A stretch of 27,272 nt of DNA from Candidatus Gerdarchaeota archaeon (lineage in GTDB: Archaea > Asgardarchaeota > Heimdallarchaeia > JABLTI01). The notes under the pieces are model-generated. The model was not told the DNA's origin. It made no database searches and worked only from the letters and a program-made list of their open reading frames with translations. Location of the stretch: NCBI GenBank assembly GCA_016840945.1, contig JAEORJ010000136.1, positions 1-27,272 of the forward strand. The letters are read 5' to 3'. The position numbers were made by a program, and so were the translations under genes. This document shows positions 16,297-24,176 of the stretch, piece after piece; positions within the stretch are counted from its first letter, which is position 1, and the number at the start of each line of letters is the position of its first letter.

Positions 16297-17043
16297 ATGA
16301 CAGATCTTTCAGAAGTGTTATCAGCATTAAAAAGGGATGCTTTGATTATTGATGAAATCCAGCATGAATTCAATGATTCAATTAAAACAACAACAAAAGG
16401 ATTAGAGGATATAAAAGAACCTATTCAAGAATTAATTGATTTTGAGAAAAGACAGAATGATGAAATCTCACATTATGAGTCTAAAAATTTGAGCCTTTCT
16501 CAAGAAATAAATTCTCTCAAAGAAGAAAAGCTAAATCATGAAAGATTGCTAAAAGAAACTCAAGATTTATTGACTAGTAACACTGAAAAAAGAACAAAAT
16601 TAGAATCAAATAAAAGAGATATTTCTTCTGAATTAATTGCTTTTGAAACTAAATTACAAAATGCTAAAAATGATTTAAGCTTAGAAAAAGAGCAAAACGA
16701 ACGTTTACTTGCAGAAATCTCTCAAATTGTTGAATCTACTGAAGAGAAGATTCATGCATTAGAACAACAAGTTGAAGCTAAAAGAGATGCCATTCGTAAA
16801 ATTAAAGGTGAACGTATGGCTTTGGAATATTTGATTAAACATGATCATATTGAGTTTAATGAGATAAAAATCATCCAATCATTGGATGGAAGAAAGAATA
16901 CCGATTTAGCTACTATATCAAAAGTAACAGGATTATCAAACAATCTTATTGAAAAAACATTAGAGGGCTTGATGAAGAGAAACTTACTAACATATGATAA
17001 CTCCTCAGGAATAATTACAATTACTGGGAGTTTGAAACTATAA
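16297..17043 (+). CDS. Coiled-coil protein with C-terminal winged helix (first of a tandem pair)
   Basis: The 248-residue protein has a long heptad-rich coiled coil (about 30-180, nearly free of Pro and Gly) followed by a compact C-terminal domain. That domain, residues 188-246, reads as a winged helix: DLATISKVTGLSNNLIEK, helix LEGLMKRNLLTYD, then the strand pair GIITITG. The arrangement is shared with the next gene, so the two are probably paralogues forming a dimer. ATG 16297 is preceded by AGGTG at 16282-16286. There is no membrane segment. A scaffold, cytoskeletal or ESCRT-like role could fit a coiled coil with a winged helix, but no family signature confirms this. Confidence 0.72.
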   Translation: MTDLSEVLSALKRDALIIDEIQHEFNDSIKTTTKGLEDIKEPIQELIDFEKRQNDEISHYESKNLSLSQEINSLKEEKLNHERLLKETQDLLTSNTEKRTKLESNKRDISSELIAFETKLQNAKNDLSLEKEQNERLLAEISQIVESTEEKIHALEQQVEAKRDAIRKIKGERMALEYLIKHDHIEFNEIKIIQSLDGRKNTDLATISKVTGLSNNLIEKTLEGLMKRNLLTYDNSSGIITITGSLKL

Positions 17044-17057
17044 TTGGAGGAAAGAAT

Positions 17058-17807
17058 ATGACTGATTTTGTTAGCATTAAACGAAACTTAACAACTGAAA
17101 AGGAACGTTTAGAACGTTTAGAACAAATTTTGAAACAAAAATTAAATGATTCTGTGAAAGAGATTGAAACAGCTCTATCTTTTCTTGAAAAAAGTGAGGA
17201 AAATCTCAAGCAATTGGAACAGAATCTAAACGATCGAAAAAGAGATGAAATCAATTTAGAAAATCAAAAGAAAGATTTGATGGGTGAAATAAATTCAATA
17301 AAAGAAAATATTGAGCGATTGAACATTTCTATCAAGGATGAAGAGGAAAAGATATCATCATTAAATCAAGATTTAACATTACTAGGTTCAAAAATTACCG
17401 CAATTCGCGATGAATTAGCAAAAAATGAATCATCAATTGTTGAAATGAAATCAATTAATAGATCAAAAATACTAGAGCGAGATGAATTAAAAGAAAGGAT
17501 GGATAGAAAATTAGTCGAATCGCAACAAGCATTAGCTGAGTTGAAAATAGAAGAAGAAAAGGATATGAAAACTAGTCCGATAATTGATTTTCTACTAAAA
17601 GAAGTAAGAATTGACATTCCTGAAGTTGATATCTTAGCCACTCTTGCATATCGTAAACAAGCTATGGGATTGGAAGAGTTAAAAAATGCTGTTTCAAAAA
17701 CTCCCCCTGTAATAATACTAAAAGCTCTACGTAATTTGGATAGTAAAGGTATAGTAAAATTTGATGAACGATTGGATACAATAGAAATCATTGTTCCATT
17801 AGTGTAA
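17058..17807 (+). CDS. Coiled-coil protein with C-terminal winged helix (second of a tandem pair)
   Basis: The 249-residue protein has the same plan as its upstream neighbour: a coiled coil over about 5-175, then a winged-helix-like domain at 180-249 (VDILATLAYRKQAMGLEELK, VIILKALRNLDSKGIVKFD, then TIEIIVPL). ATG 17058 follows GGAGG at 17045-17049. The 14-nt gap to the preceding gene indicates one transcript. The two share a domain plan and length but few obvious identical stretches, so the duplication is old. They could form a heterodimer. No function is assigned. Confidence 0.72.
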   Translation: MTDFVSIKRNLTTEKERLERLEQILKQKLNDSVKEIETALSFLEKSEENLKQLEQNLNDRKRDEINLENQKKDLMGEINSIKENIERLNISIKDEEEKISSLNQDLTLLGSKITAIRDELAKNESSIVEMKSINRSKILERDELKERMDRKLVESQQALAELKIEEEKDMKTSPIIDFLLKEVRIDIPEVDILATLAYRKQAMGLEELKNAVSKTPPVIILKALRNLDSKGIVKFDERLDTIEIIVPLV

Positions 17808-18000
17808 GAAAATGCTGTTATAATATATATAACCGATTATTATGTACAAAATTTAATACATTAGATGGATTTATTAATACTATTCAAGAATATGATTGCG
17901 TGGAGTATAGACCTAAATAAATAACTTCAAAAATGATAATATACCGAGTTAAAATGTAGAAATGGAAATAATTGAGAACAAACTATAGAGGACGATTTAA

Positions 18001-18540
18001 TTGAGCTTTTTAGCAAGACTATTCCGCCAAAAGAAGCAATTTAAAATAGCTGTAGTTGGGCTAGATTCTGCAGGAAAAACTACGATGTTAAATTTCCTTC
18101 GATTTGAGAAAAATATTGAAACTTTACCAACAATTGGTGTAAACGTAGAAGTTTTGCAAAGAGAAAATGTCAACATGAGTATTTTCGATTTAGGTGGTCA
18201 ATTACATTTCAGAACGTTGTGGGGAACGTTAATGAAAGGTTCAAGTGCTATTATTTTTGTCATTGATTCCTCTGATCGAGAACGTATTGAAGAAGCTAAG
18301 AATGAACTCTGGAAAGTTTTAATGGATCCTTTATATCCCGATGCTCCTTTGCTTATAGTAGCAAATAAACAAGATAAAGAAGGAGCAATGAGTATAGAGG
18401 AGCTTATAAGAGCTTGCGATTTAGATCAACCTGAAAAAGTTGGCAATAGGAGTTGGCATATTCAACCAACGGTCGCAACAACTGGCCAGGGTGTAGAAGA
18501 AGCAATAAAATGGATAGTCATTGAACTTGACAAGCTATAA
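18001..18540 (+). CDS. Arf-family small GTPase
   Basis: The 179-residue protein is a clear Arf/Sar/SR-beta-family GTPase. P-loop GLDSAGKTT (20-28, with Asp as in Arf), switch I LPTIG (T44), interswitch VNVEVL, switch II DLGGQ (63-67), GxxKG-like RTLWGTLMKGSSAIIFVIDSSD, G4 NKQD (122-125) and G5 ATTGQG (159-164). The catalytic Gln of GGQ is present. The N-terminal MSFLARLFRQKK could be an amphipathic membrane helix, but residue 2 is Ser, so it cannot be myristoylated as eukaryotic Arf is. The start is TTG 18001 with AGAGG at 17987-17991. Its neighbours are longin-like and coiled-coil/winged-helix proteins. This type is a hallmark of Asgard archaea. Confidence 0.93.
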   Translation: MSFLARLFRQKKQFKIAVVGLDSAGKTTMLNFLRFEKNIETLPTIGVNVEVLQRENVNMSIFDLGGQLHFRTLWGTLMKGSSAIIFVIDSSDRERIEEAKNELWKVLMDPLYPDAPLLIVANKQDKEGAMSIEELIRACDLDQPEKVGNRSWHIQPTVATTGQGVEEAIKWIVIELDKL

Positions 18541-18556
18541 ATAATAGGTGAAGAAA

Positions 18557-18859
18557 ATGGTTGAAATATCACGGCCTATGATTTTACGAATAGGCACCCC
18601 AAAAATTGAAAAAGATCTAAAACGTGTTCATCAATTATTAATTAGTGCTGGATATCAAAAAATTGAGGAAGGAAAATACGCTCATACTACTGAACCTACT
18701 CTATCAGCAAAATTAGGTTTAGATCATATTAAGGATCAAGAAGGAACAATTTTAGAAGAGGTTATTGAACTAATTTTATCTGATGCCGATAGTTATGTTA
18801 ATCAAACAATCTATAATGCTTTAGCAACTGTTTTCCCACTTGAACTTGATAACAAATAA
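18557..18859 (+). CDS. Small conserved-looking protein of unknown function
   Basis: I start this at ATG 18557, because AGGTGA at 18546-18551 lies five bases upstream; a GTG at 18548 is also in frame. The roughly 100-residue product appears alpha/beta: VEISRPMILRIG, a helix KDLKRVHQLLISAGYQKIE, then a long C-terminal helical part EVIELILSDADSYVNQTIYNAL. There is no Cys or membrane segment. It follows the Arf-like GTPase by 16 nt, so the two are probably co-transcribed and may act together. I do not recognise the family. Confidence 0.65.
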   Translation: MVEISRPMILRIGTPKIEKDLKRVHQLLISAGYQKIEEGKYAHTTEPTLSAKLGLDHIKDQEGTILEEVIELILSDADSYVNQTIYNALATVFPLELDNK

Positions 18860-18910
18860 GAAAATCTGGTACTCTTTATTCTACTAGTTTTTAGATACAT
18901 TTATTTCATA

Positions 18911-18946
18911 GTTTAAATTTTAAAATTCATAACTAATTTAAGGAAG
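18911..18946 (+). promoter_or_regulatory. Candidate promoter and ribosome binding site of the Kae1 gene
   Basis: TTTAAATTTT at about 18912-18921 is a plausible TATA box; transcription would begin near 18940. AAGGAAG at 18940-18946 is 11 bases before ATG 18958. The whole region is AT-rich, so the TATA call is weak. Confidence 0.35.
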
Positions 18947-18957
18947 TAAATTTAACA

Positions 18958-19998
18958 ATGCCTAAGATTTCCCATAAAAAGATTATTTGTTTAGGGATTG
19001 AAAGTACTGCTCATACTTTTGGTTTAGGCATTATTGATTCTACTGGAACAATTCTAGCTGATGTTAGATCCTCTTACATTCCACCTATTGGTGGTGGCAT
19101 CCATCCAAGAGAAGCTGCAAGACACCATAGTGACATAGCCCCAGAATTAATAAACAAAATTCTTCAACAAGCTGATTTAACTTTTGATGATATAAATCTC
19201 ATAGCTTTTTCACAAGGACCTGGAATGGGCCCATGCTTACGAACTGGTGCTGTAATAGCTCGTTCGCTTTCAAGTTATAATAAAATTCCTCTTATCGGAG
19301 TTAATCATGTAATCAGTCATATTGAAATTGGTAAGGTATTAACTCAATGCAAAAGTCCTGTTATATTAATGGTTAGTGGAGGAACAACACAAATTACCTC
19401 ATTAGTTGATAATTATTATACTATTTTTGGTGAGACGTTAGATATATCAATAGGTAATTGTTTAGACAAGTTCTCCCGAGAAATTGGCATTCATGATCCA
19501 AACAATCCATGGCCAGGGCCATTATTCGATAAAGTAGCTGCTCAAGGGAAAAAATATTATGAATTACCTTATAGCGTTAAAGGCATGAGTGTTAGTTTTT
19601 CAGGGATTTTAACTGCTGCAATACGATTAGTTAAAAAGGAAAAGAAAGATGTGGCTGATGTAGCTTTTAGCCTACAAGAAACTGCATTATCTATGCTTGC
19701 TGAGATAGCTGAAAGAGCTATAGCTCATACAAGAACTGATGAGCTTTTAGTAGTAGGTGGTTTTGCCAGAAATAAACGATTCGAATCAATGTTAAGAGAA
19801 ATTTGTAACGATTGGGGATTGAAGTTTGCTATTTGTCCTTATGAATACGCTAGTGACAATGGTACAATGATTGCATGGGGAGGCATTTTAAACTACAATT
19901 CTTCAGGAGCAACATCGATAAACAATTCACAAGTATTACCGGATTGGCGTAGTGATACTGTAGAGATTAAATGGCATTCAACAGGTGATTCTTCGTGA
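18958..19998 (+). CDS. kae1: KEOPS complex tRNA N6-threonylcarbamoyladenosine transferase Kae1
   Basis: Kae1 transfers threonylcarbamoyl to A37 of ANN-decoding tRNAs within the KEOPS complex. The 346-residue protein has the full set of family motifs: GIESTAHTFG at the start, GGGIHPREAARHH, the iron-binding HxxxH in NHVISHIE, VSGGTTQI, GNCLDKFSREIG, VVGGFARNKRF and DNGTMIAWGG. It stops after the Kae1 domain, so the Bud32 kinase, which is fused in several archaea, must be encoded elsewhere. The TGA overlaps the GTG start of the YrdC gene, so the two t6A enzymes are translationally coupled. The start is ATG 18958. Confidence 0.95.
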   Translation: MPKISHKKIICLGIESTAHTFGLGIIDSTGTILADVRSSYIPPIGGGIHPREAARHHSDIAPELINKILQQADLTFDDINLIAFSQGPGMGPCLRTGAVIARSLSSYNKIPLIGVNHVISHIEIGKVLTQCKSPVILMVSGGTTQITSLVDNYYTIFGETLDISIGNCLDKFSREIGIHDPNNPWPGPLFDKVAAQGKKYYELPYSVKGMSVSFSGILTAAIRLVKKEKKDVADVAFSLQETALSMLAEIAERAIAHTRTDELLVVGGFARNKRFESMLREICNDWGLKFAICPYEYASDNGTMIAWGGILNYNSSGATSINNSQVLPDWRSDTVEIKWHSTGDSS

Positions 19999-20645
19999 TC
20001 ATTAAAATTGATTGGCAAAATCCTGACCCAAATGTAATTGATAAAGCAGCTTCGATATTAGAAAACGGTGGAATAGTTGTTTATCCTACTGAAACTGCTT
20101 ATGGTATAGGTTGTAATGCTTATGATATCAACGCTGTCAATAAAATTTATGAAATAAAAAAACGCCCTCGAGACAATCCATTACCTGTAATAGTAAATTC
20201 TATGAAAATGATAGAAGAAATTGCTATACTCAATCCCAAAGCAAAATTATTGATAGAAAAATTTCATCCGGGTCCATTAGTTATTGCCTTGCCAAAAAAA
20301 CCCATTATACCAGATATTGTAAATAAAGAAGGTATTGCATTTAGAATTTCCAGTTTAGAAATTGTTAATTTAATAATTTCAAAAATGAACAAACCGTTAG
20401 TTTCTACAAGTGCTAACTTATCAGGTACAAATACTCCTTATACAATTGAAATGGTTCTTAGTTCAATAAATGAAAATGATGTTGATCTTATTTTAGATGC
20501 AGGCGAATTAACTAGAAATAAACCATCAACAATAGTTGATTTTCAATTAGAACCTTCACCTCAAATTATTAGAGAAGGTGAAATTTCTAAAGTAGAGATA
20601 CTAAAGATTTTAGAAATCCCAGAAGAAGAGTGGTTAAAACACTAA
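19995..20645 (+). CDS. L-threonylcarbamoyladenylate synthase (YrdC/Sua5 family)
   Basis: The enzyme makes threonylcarbamoyl-AMP from threonine, bicarbonate and ATP, the donor used by Kae1. The 216-residue length covers the YrdC domain only; the extra C-terminal domain of full Sua5 is absent. Motifs seen: VVYPTETAYGIG, KKRPRDNPLPVIV, HPGPLVIALP, FRISS, VSTSANLSG and STIVDF, ending with IIREGEIS. The start is GTG 19995, with AGGTGA at 19983-19988, and it overlaps the Kae1 stop (GTGA). The pair encodes the two chemical steps of t6A synthesis. The gene converges with radA, separated by 12 bases. Confidence 0.93.
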   Translation: MIIKIDWQNPDPNVIDKAASILENGGIVVYPTETAYGIGCNAYDINAVNKIYEIKKRPRDNPLPVIVNSMKMIEEIAILNPKAKLLIEKFHPGPLVIALPKKPIIPDIVNKEGIAFRISSLEIVNLIISKMNKPLVSTSANLSGTNTPYTIEMVLSSINENDVDLILDAGELTRNKPSTIVDFQLEPSPQIIREGEISKVEILKILEIPEEEWLKH

Positions 20646-20657
20646 TAAATAAAATTA

Positions 20658-21617
20658 TTAGAGGCTTTTATCAGAAATTCCTTTTTCAGTTATAAAGAAT
20701 ACACATTCCCTATCAGGTAATCTCGAAGAATCATACATTCGTGCAATTCTTGCTTGTCCTCTGCCTTTCCTAAGCAAAATTCTTTGATGAGGTCTATGAG
20801 CCCAAGCAAAACCAAGTGCTGGATAGGGTGATTTATCAAACATATTTTCATCAATGCTAGCAATTACTTGATTAGTAACAACAATTGCTAATTCAAATTT
20901 CTCAATTAAATGTTTAAGTGTCTCAGCTAATCTCATAACAGCTTGTTGTCTCGAGACTAATTTTTCTTCACCAATATATTCAGCTCTAAAATGAGATGCT
21001 ATTGAATCAATAATAAAGAGTTTCACATTCCTTTCTTTGATCAATTTTTCAGCATTCATAATTATAAACATTAAATGATCGGAATTGTAAGTTCTTGTTA
21101 CAGCAATATTTTTGAGGAATTTTTTCGGGTCTAAACCATTACTATCAGCAATTTGGGCTATTCTTGTGGATGAAAAAGTGCCTTCTGTGTCCACATAATA
21201 AACACTCCCATCTAATCCACCTTCTTTGTATGGTTTCTGTACATTTATTGATAAATGGAAACATAATTGAGTTTTCCCTGAAGCAAATTCACCTGATACT
21301 TCAGTTATTTCTCCTGTAAAAATTCCCCCTCCTAGCAATTCATTCAATTCATCTGAACCAGTAGAAATTTTTTGTTTCTTATTTTCACTTTCTAATAATT
21401 CAACTGCAGATAATGGTGTGTTATCCATGCATGAAAGAGCTTCATCTATGATTAGCTTGGCAATTTCTTCTTTGATATCTAACTTTTCAGCTAATTCTTC
21501 TACTGTTAACCAGCACAATGATTCAATTGAAGTAAAACCTTCAGAATATAATTTATCAAGCATTTCTAAAGTTATTACTTTTAGATCCTCTATTTTTTTC
21601 TGAGACAACAAATACAC
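20658..21617 (-). CDS. radA: DNA repair and recombination protein RadA
   Basis: This is the archaeal Rad51/RecA homologue that forms filaments on single-stranded DNA and promotes strand exchange. The 319-residue protein has an N-terminal helix-hairpin-helix domain (about 1-63), then ISTGSDELNELLGGG and Walker A GEFASGKT (109-116). Walker B is LFIIDS, followed by RAEYIGEEKLVSRQQ and VVTNQV. The C-terminus RIARMYDSSRLPDRE is canonical. Two deviations are noted: Walker A has Ala where most RadA have Gly (GEFGSGKT), and the usual GGH after the L2 loop reads GFAWAH. The linker motif is LSAVEL rather than F-x-x-A. GTG 21617 and TTG 21611 are both possible starts. It remains the main RadA candidate, though a paralogue cannot be excluded. 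Confidence 0.9.
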   Translation of the reverse strand: MYLLSQKKIEDLKVITLEMLDKLYSEGFTSIESLCWLTVEELAEKLDIKEEIAKLIIDEALSCMDNTPLSAVELLESENKKQKISTGSDELNELLGGGIFTGEITEVSGEFASGKTQLCFHLSINVQKPYKEGGLDGSVYYVDTEGTFSSTRIAQIADSNGLDPKKFLKNIAVTRTYNSDHLMFIIMNAEKLIKERNVKLFIIDSIASHFRAEYIGEEKLVSRQQAVMRLAETLKHLIEKFELAIVVTNQVIASIDENMFDKSPYPALGFAWAHRPHQRILLRKGRGQARIARMYDSSRLPDRECVFFITEKGISDKSL

Positions 21618-21639
21618 CCAATATTGTAGACTATAGTTT

Positions 21640-21655
21640 GTTTATATTATATTAA
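21640..21655 (-). promoter_or_regulatory. Candidate radA promoter
   Basis: On the minus strand this reads as TTAATATAATATAAAC, a good TATA-type element. Transcription would start near 21620, only a few bases before GTG 21617, implying a leaderless or very short-leader radA message. This agrees with the lack of a clear Shine-Dalgarno. Confidence 0.4.
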
Positions 21656-21710
21656 CTTTGTAAGTATAATAATATCTTCTATATTAATTTTAAATACCAC
21701 TTTTTCTGAA

Positions 21711-21751
21711 AATAAAATAATTAAAAGAAAAATCGATTCAAAAGAATCGAT
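21711..21751 (-). terminator. Hairpin plus T-tract after the 113-residue membrane protein gene
   Basis: ATCGATTC-AAAA-GAATCGAT at 21732-21751 is a perfect 8-bp inverted repeat with a 4-base loop. In the minus direction it is followed by a T-rich run (TTTTTCTTTTAATTATTTTA). It lies 17 bases past the stop of the minus-strand gene ending at 21769 and before the radA promoter. This looks like a hairpin-type terminator, although archaeal termination mainly relies on the T-tract. The repeat could instead be a protein binding site. Confidence 0.5.
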
Positions 21752-21768
21752 GATATTAATTTAGATTT

Positions 21769-22110
21769 TTAAATCAAAGGTGGGTAGAATATTAAGATCA
21801 TCATAGTAGTAATAACTAATATTCCAAAAAGTACTGCCCAAGTAATGAATGTGTTGCGAAGGGTATCTGGTTTTTCTTGTAATCGTAATCTGAATGATAA
21901 TGTTATAATTAGCAATATAAATGGAAGTAAAAATGCAGCAAATGTTCTTTCATTTAAATCTATAATAAAAGCAGCAAAAATTACCTCTATGACTCCAATT
22001 GCTAACCAGGCTAGGACAGATAAATCCATAATCTTGATTTCAAATGGATTGGTTCTCCAATTGGCAAATCGATCAGTTTTTTGTATTTTTGGTGTTTCAA
22101 CTTCGCTCAT
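21769..22110 (-). CDS. Small membrane protein of unknown function
   Basis: The 113-residue protein has a soluble N-terminus of about 28 residues (MSEVETPKIQKTDRFANW), then three hydrophobic segments near 30-50, 56-75 and 86-110. Charged loops between them (DLNER, RLRLQEKPD) suggest a cytoplasmic N-terminus. No family is recognised. It starts at ATG 22110 and ends shortly before a hairpin with a T-tract, so it is likely transcribed separately from radA. It may share a transcript with the membrane protein gene 96 bases upstream. Confidence 0.68.
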   Translation of the reverse strand: MSEVETPKIQKTDRFANWRTNPFEIKIMDLSVLAWLAIGVIEVIFAAFIIDLNERTFAAFLLPFILLIITLSFRLRLQEKPDTLRNTFITWAVLFGILVITTMMILIFYPPLI

Positions 22111-22206
22111 TGGAAATCATCACGTTAATAATATTAAATCGTCTAGTTTGATTTTAAATTACTATCTTTAAATCTTTTGTTGAAATTCTCTTTTTTTAAA
22201 TTTCGT

Positions 22207-23061
22207 TTATACTTCTCCGCCAGTTAAATCTTTTCGTTTTTTAACGCGATAAATGATTACTCCTGTTATTACTATGGAATAGAATGCTCCTGTTGTGATT
22301 AAAATTGTGCTACGATTCAATTCTTCAAGTGGAATAAGCTCTGCATTAGTGTACGATAGTTTAAAGATTGCATACATTCGTAATTGTGATCGCGGTTCTA
22401 TAAACGATCCCGAATAGTATACTAATAATCCATACCAATTTCCATCGTCATTTCTAGCATAAGTATACATTAATGTCATATCTATATCATTCCCATGAAT
22501 ATGAAAAACAAAAACTTCATAATAATGATCCATGAGTGCAATAGAATTACTACGATAAGTTGTTGCGGTATAATTCCAAAATTGAATAGTTTTATTTGCT
22601 TGCATTTCTTCAGGGAAAATCCACATTGGTGTTGGTGTCACATTATATTGATCCCAATCAAAGAAGTATATCATAAAAATATTAATGATTACAGTATCTT
22701 CGCCGTTAATATACAAATCCCTATTTGTTAGATTTTCATGCCCAAAAGCCATTTCATTATAGTTCAATTCTCCTCCTTCTGAACGGACTACGATATGTAA
22801 AGAACCGTTGATAGTAGTTGGATTTATTTTATTATAATAATTTACATATAATGTTCCTGAAAATGAAATTAAGCTTGTGCCTGTTACATCATAAATCATT
22901 TTTTGTCCTTCAAATGGAAACCCATTATTTGCCTTGCCTTGTGGTAAATCTTTGAAATAGATGGAATATTGTGCCTCTATAATGTCAATTGTAAAAGCAA
23001 ATAATATTAATGATACCACAATCGCAAAGAGAGTCTTCTTTTTCCAATTATAAAGGTTCAT
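22207..23061 (-). CDS. Secreted-domain membrane protein of unknown function (signal peptide and C-terminal anchor)
   Basis: The 284-residue protein begins with a signal peptide (KKKTLFAIVVSLILFAFTI, about 8-26, with a likely cleavage site near EA-QY). A beta-rich extracytoplasmic domain follows, about 32-250, with several Asn-x-Ser/Thr sites (for example NGS, NLT, NKT, NRS) that could be glycosylated. A C-terminal membrane helix (about 252-271) is followed by the positive stop KKRKD. This is type I topology with the bulk outside the cell. No catalytic motif is seen and I do not recognise the family. It is divergent from an ABC exporter pair 161 bases away. A surface-layer or sensor role is possible but not shown. 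Confidence 0.72.
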   Translation of the reverse strand: MNLYNWKKKTLFAIVVSLILFAFTIDIIEAQYSIYFKDLPQGKANNGFPFEGQKMIYDVTGTSLISFSGTLYVNYYNKINPTTINGSLHIVVRSEGGELNYNEMAFGHENLTNRDLYINGEDTVIINIFMIYFFDWDQYNVTPTPMWIFPEEMQANKTIQFWNYTATTYRSNSIALMDHYYEVFVFHIHGNDIDMTLMYTYARNDDGNWYGLLVYYSGSFIEPRSQLRMYAIFKLSYTNAELIPLEELNRSTILITTGAFYSIVITGVIIYRVKKRKDLTGGEV

Positions 23062-23222
23062 TATTCATTTCACATTAATTTTATTCTATGAATGTCATAA
23101 CTTTTGTTAGTAAAAAATATTGTTTTAGCAATCAGATAATTAATCTATTAGAATCCTCAGAATAATTTTAAGTAGAATAAAATAATAATCTATTAGATGT
23201 TATTTAACGAGGGTAAGGAAAT

Positions 23223-24176
23223 TTGGAACCATTAATTCAAGTAAAAAACGTAGATAAAATCTTTGGAAATTATTTCTCTCGTTCTCGTGTCACATCTTTA
23301 CGTAACATTAATTTTGAAATCAATAAAGGTGAGCGAGTTTGTTTGTTTGGTCCAAATGGTGCTGGGAAATCAACTATAATGAAAGCATTGATAGGCTTGG
23401 TCCACCTTACAAGTGGGACGGTAGTAGTTAATGGTTTGGATGTTTCTATTTATCCCCGAAAAATAAAAAGCCTTATTGGTTATTTACCATCTGATTTTAA
23501 TTTCTTCTTAGAAACTCCTTGTGGTGAATCATTATTACATTTTGGTCTATTAAGGGGATTATCTATTTCAAAAGCTAAGGCAGAAGTATCAAAACTGCTC
23601 GAATTAATTGGTTTAACAAAATGGTCAGATTTACCACCAAAAATGATGTCTTCAGGTATGAAGCAAAGATTAAGTTTAGCTATGGCTATTATAGGTGATC
23701 CAGAAATAATATTATTCGATGAACCAGTATCCTTTATTGACGTTCAAGGTAAAATGAAAATTTATCAAATGGTTCAAGATTATGTAAGAGATTCTAATAA
23801 AACAATCATTATGTCAACACACAATATTCAAGATGCCTTAATAATGAGTGATCGTTTAATACTCATTGATCGTGGTCAAATAATAATGGATGGTCCTATA
23901 GCTGATGTTGTTACAAAAAGATGTAGTTTTATGGAAATAATATTGTCTGAAGAAAAACCAAATATTAGTGAAATTAAAACAATTTTAGGCGAGGGAGACT
24001 TTGAGCTATCAGGGAGAAAGATATTCATAAGAGATGAAAATGCTCTCCAAAATAGTATTAATGTTATAAATAAATTATTGGAACATAAAATTGGTGTCTT
24101 TTCATATCGCCCTTATGTTGAACAGAAAAAAGAGAAACAACCTTTATCAAATAAAAATAAGGAGAGTAAGGAATAA
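23223..24176 (+). CDS. ABC transporter ATP-binding protein (ABC-2 type exporter)
   Basis: Walker A GPNGAGKS (43-50), signature SSGMKQRLSLAMA (a variant of LSGGQ with Ser-Ser-Gly), Walker B IILFDEP and switch His in MSTHNI are all present. The position of the signature and the GYLPSDFNFF segment before it fit the CcmA/DrrA-like group of ABC-2 exporters. The C-terminal 90 residues are an accessory domain. The start is TTG 23223; AAGGAA at 23215-23220 lies very close to it and GAGGG at 23209-23213 is better spaced. The permease gene begins on the next base after its stop. Substrate is unknown; these pairs export drugs, lipids or polysaccharides. Confidence 0.88.
   Translation: MEPLIQVKNVDKIFGNYFSRSRVTSLRNINFEINKGERVCLFGPNGAGKSTIMKALIGLVHLTSGTVVVNGLDVSIYPRKIKSLIGYLPSDFNFFLETPCGESLLHFGLLRGLSISKAKAEVSKLLELIGLTKWSDLPPKMMSSGMKQRLSLAMAIIGDPEIILFDEPVSFIDVQGKMKIYQMVQDYVRDSNKTIIMSTHNIQDALIMSDRLILIDRGQIIMDGPIADVVTKRCSFMEIILSEEKPNISEIKTILGEGDFELSGRKIFIRDENALQNSINVINKLLEHKIGVFSYRPYVEQKKEKQPLSNKNKESKE

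Noticed and set aside
17366..17791. 141-codon minus-strand reading frame inside the second coiled-coil gene
   Set aside because: Its Ser/Phe-rich sequence is what antisense of a Glu/Lys-rich coiled coil gives.
17808..18000. Gap before the Arf gene with a 6-bp AT-only inverted repeat (17817-17833) and a 19-codon frame at 17864
   Set aside because: The repeat is pure AT plus one G-C pair and may be chance or part of a promoter; the short frame has no ribosome binding site or supporting context.
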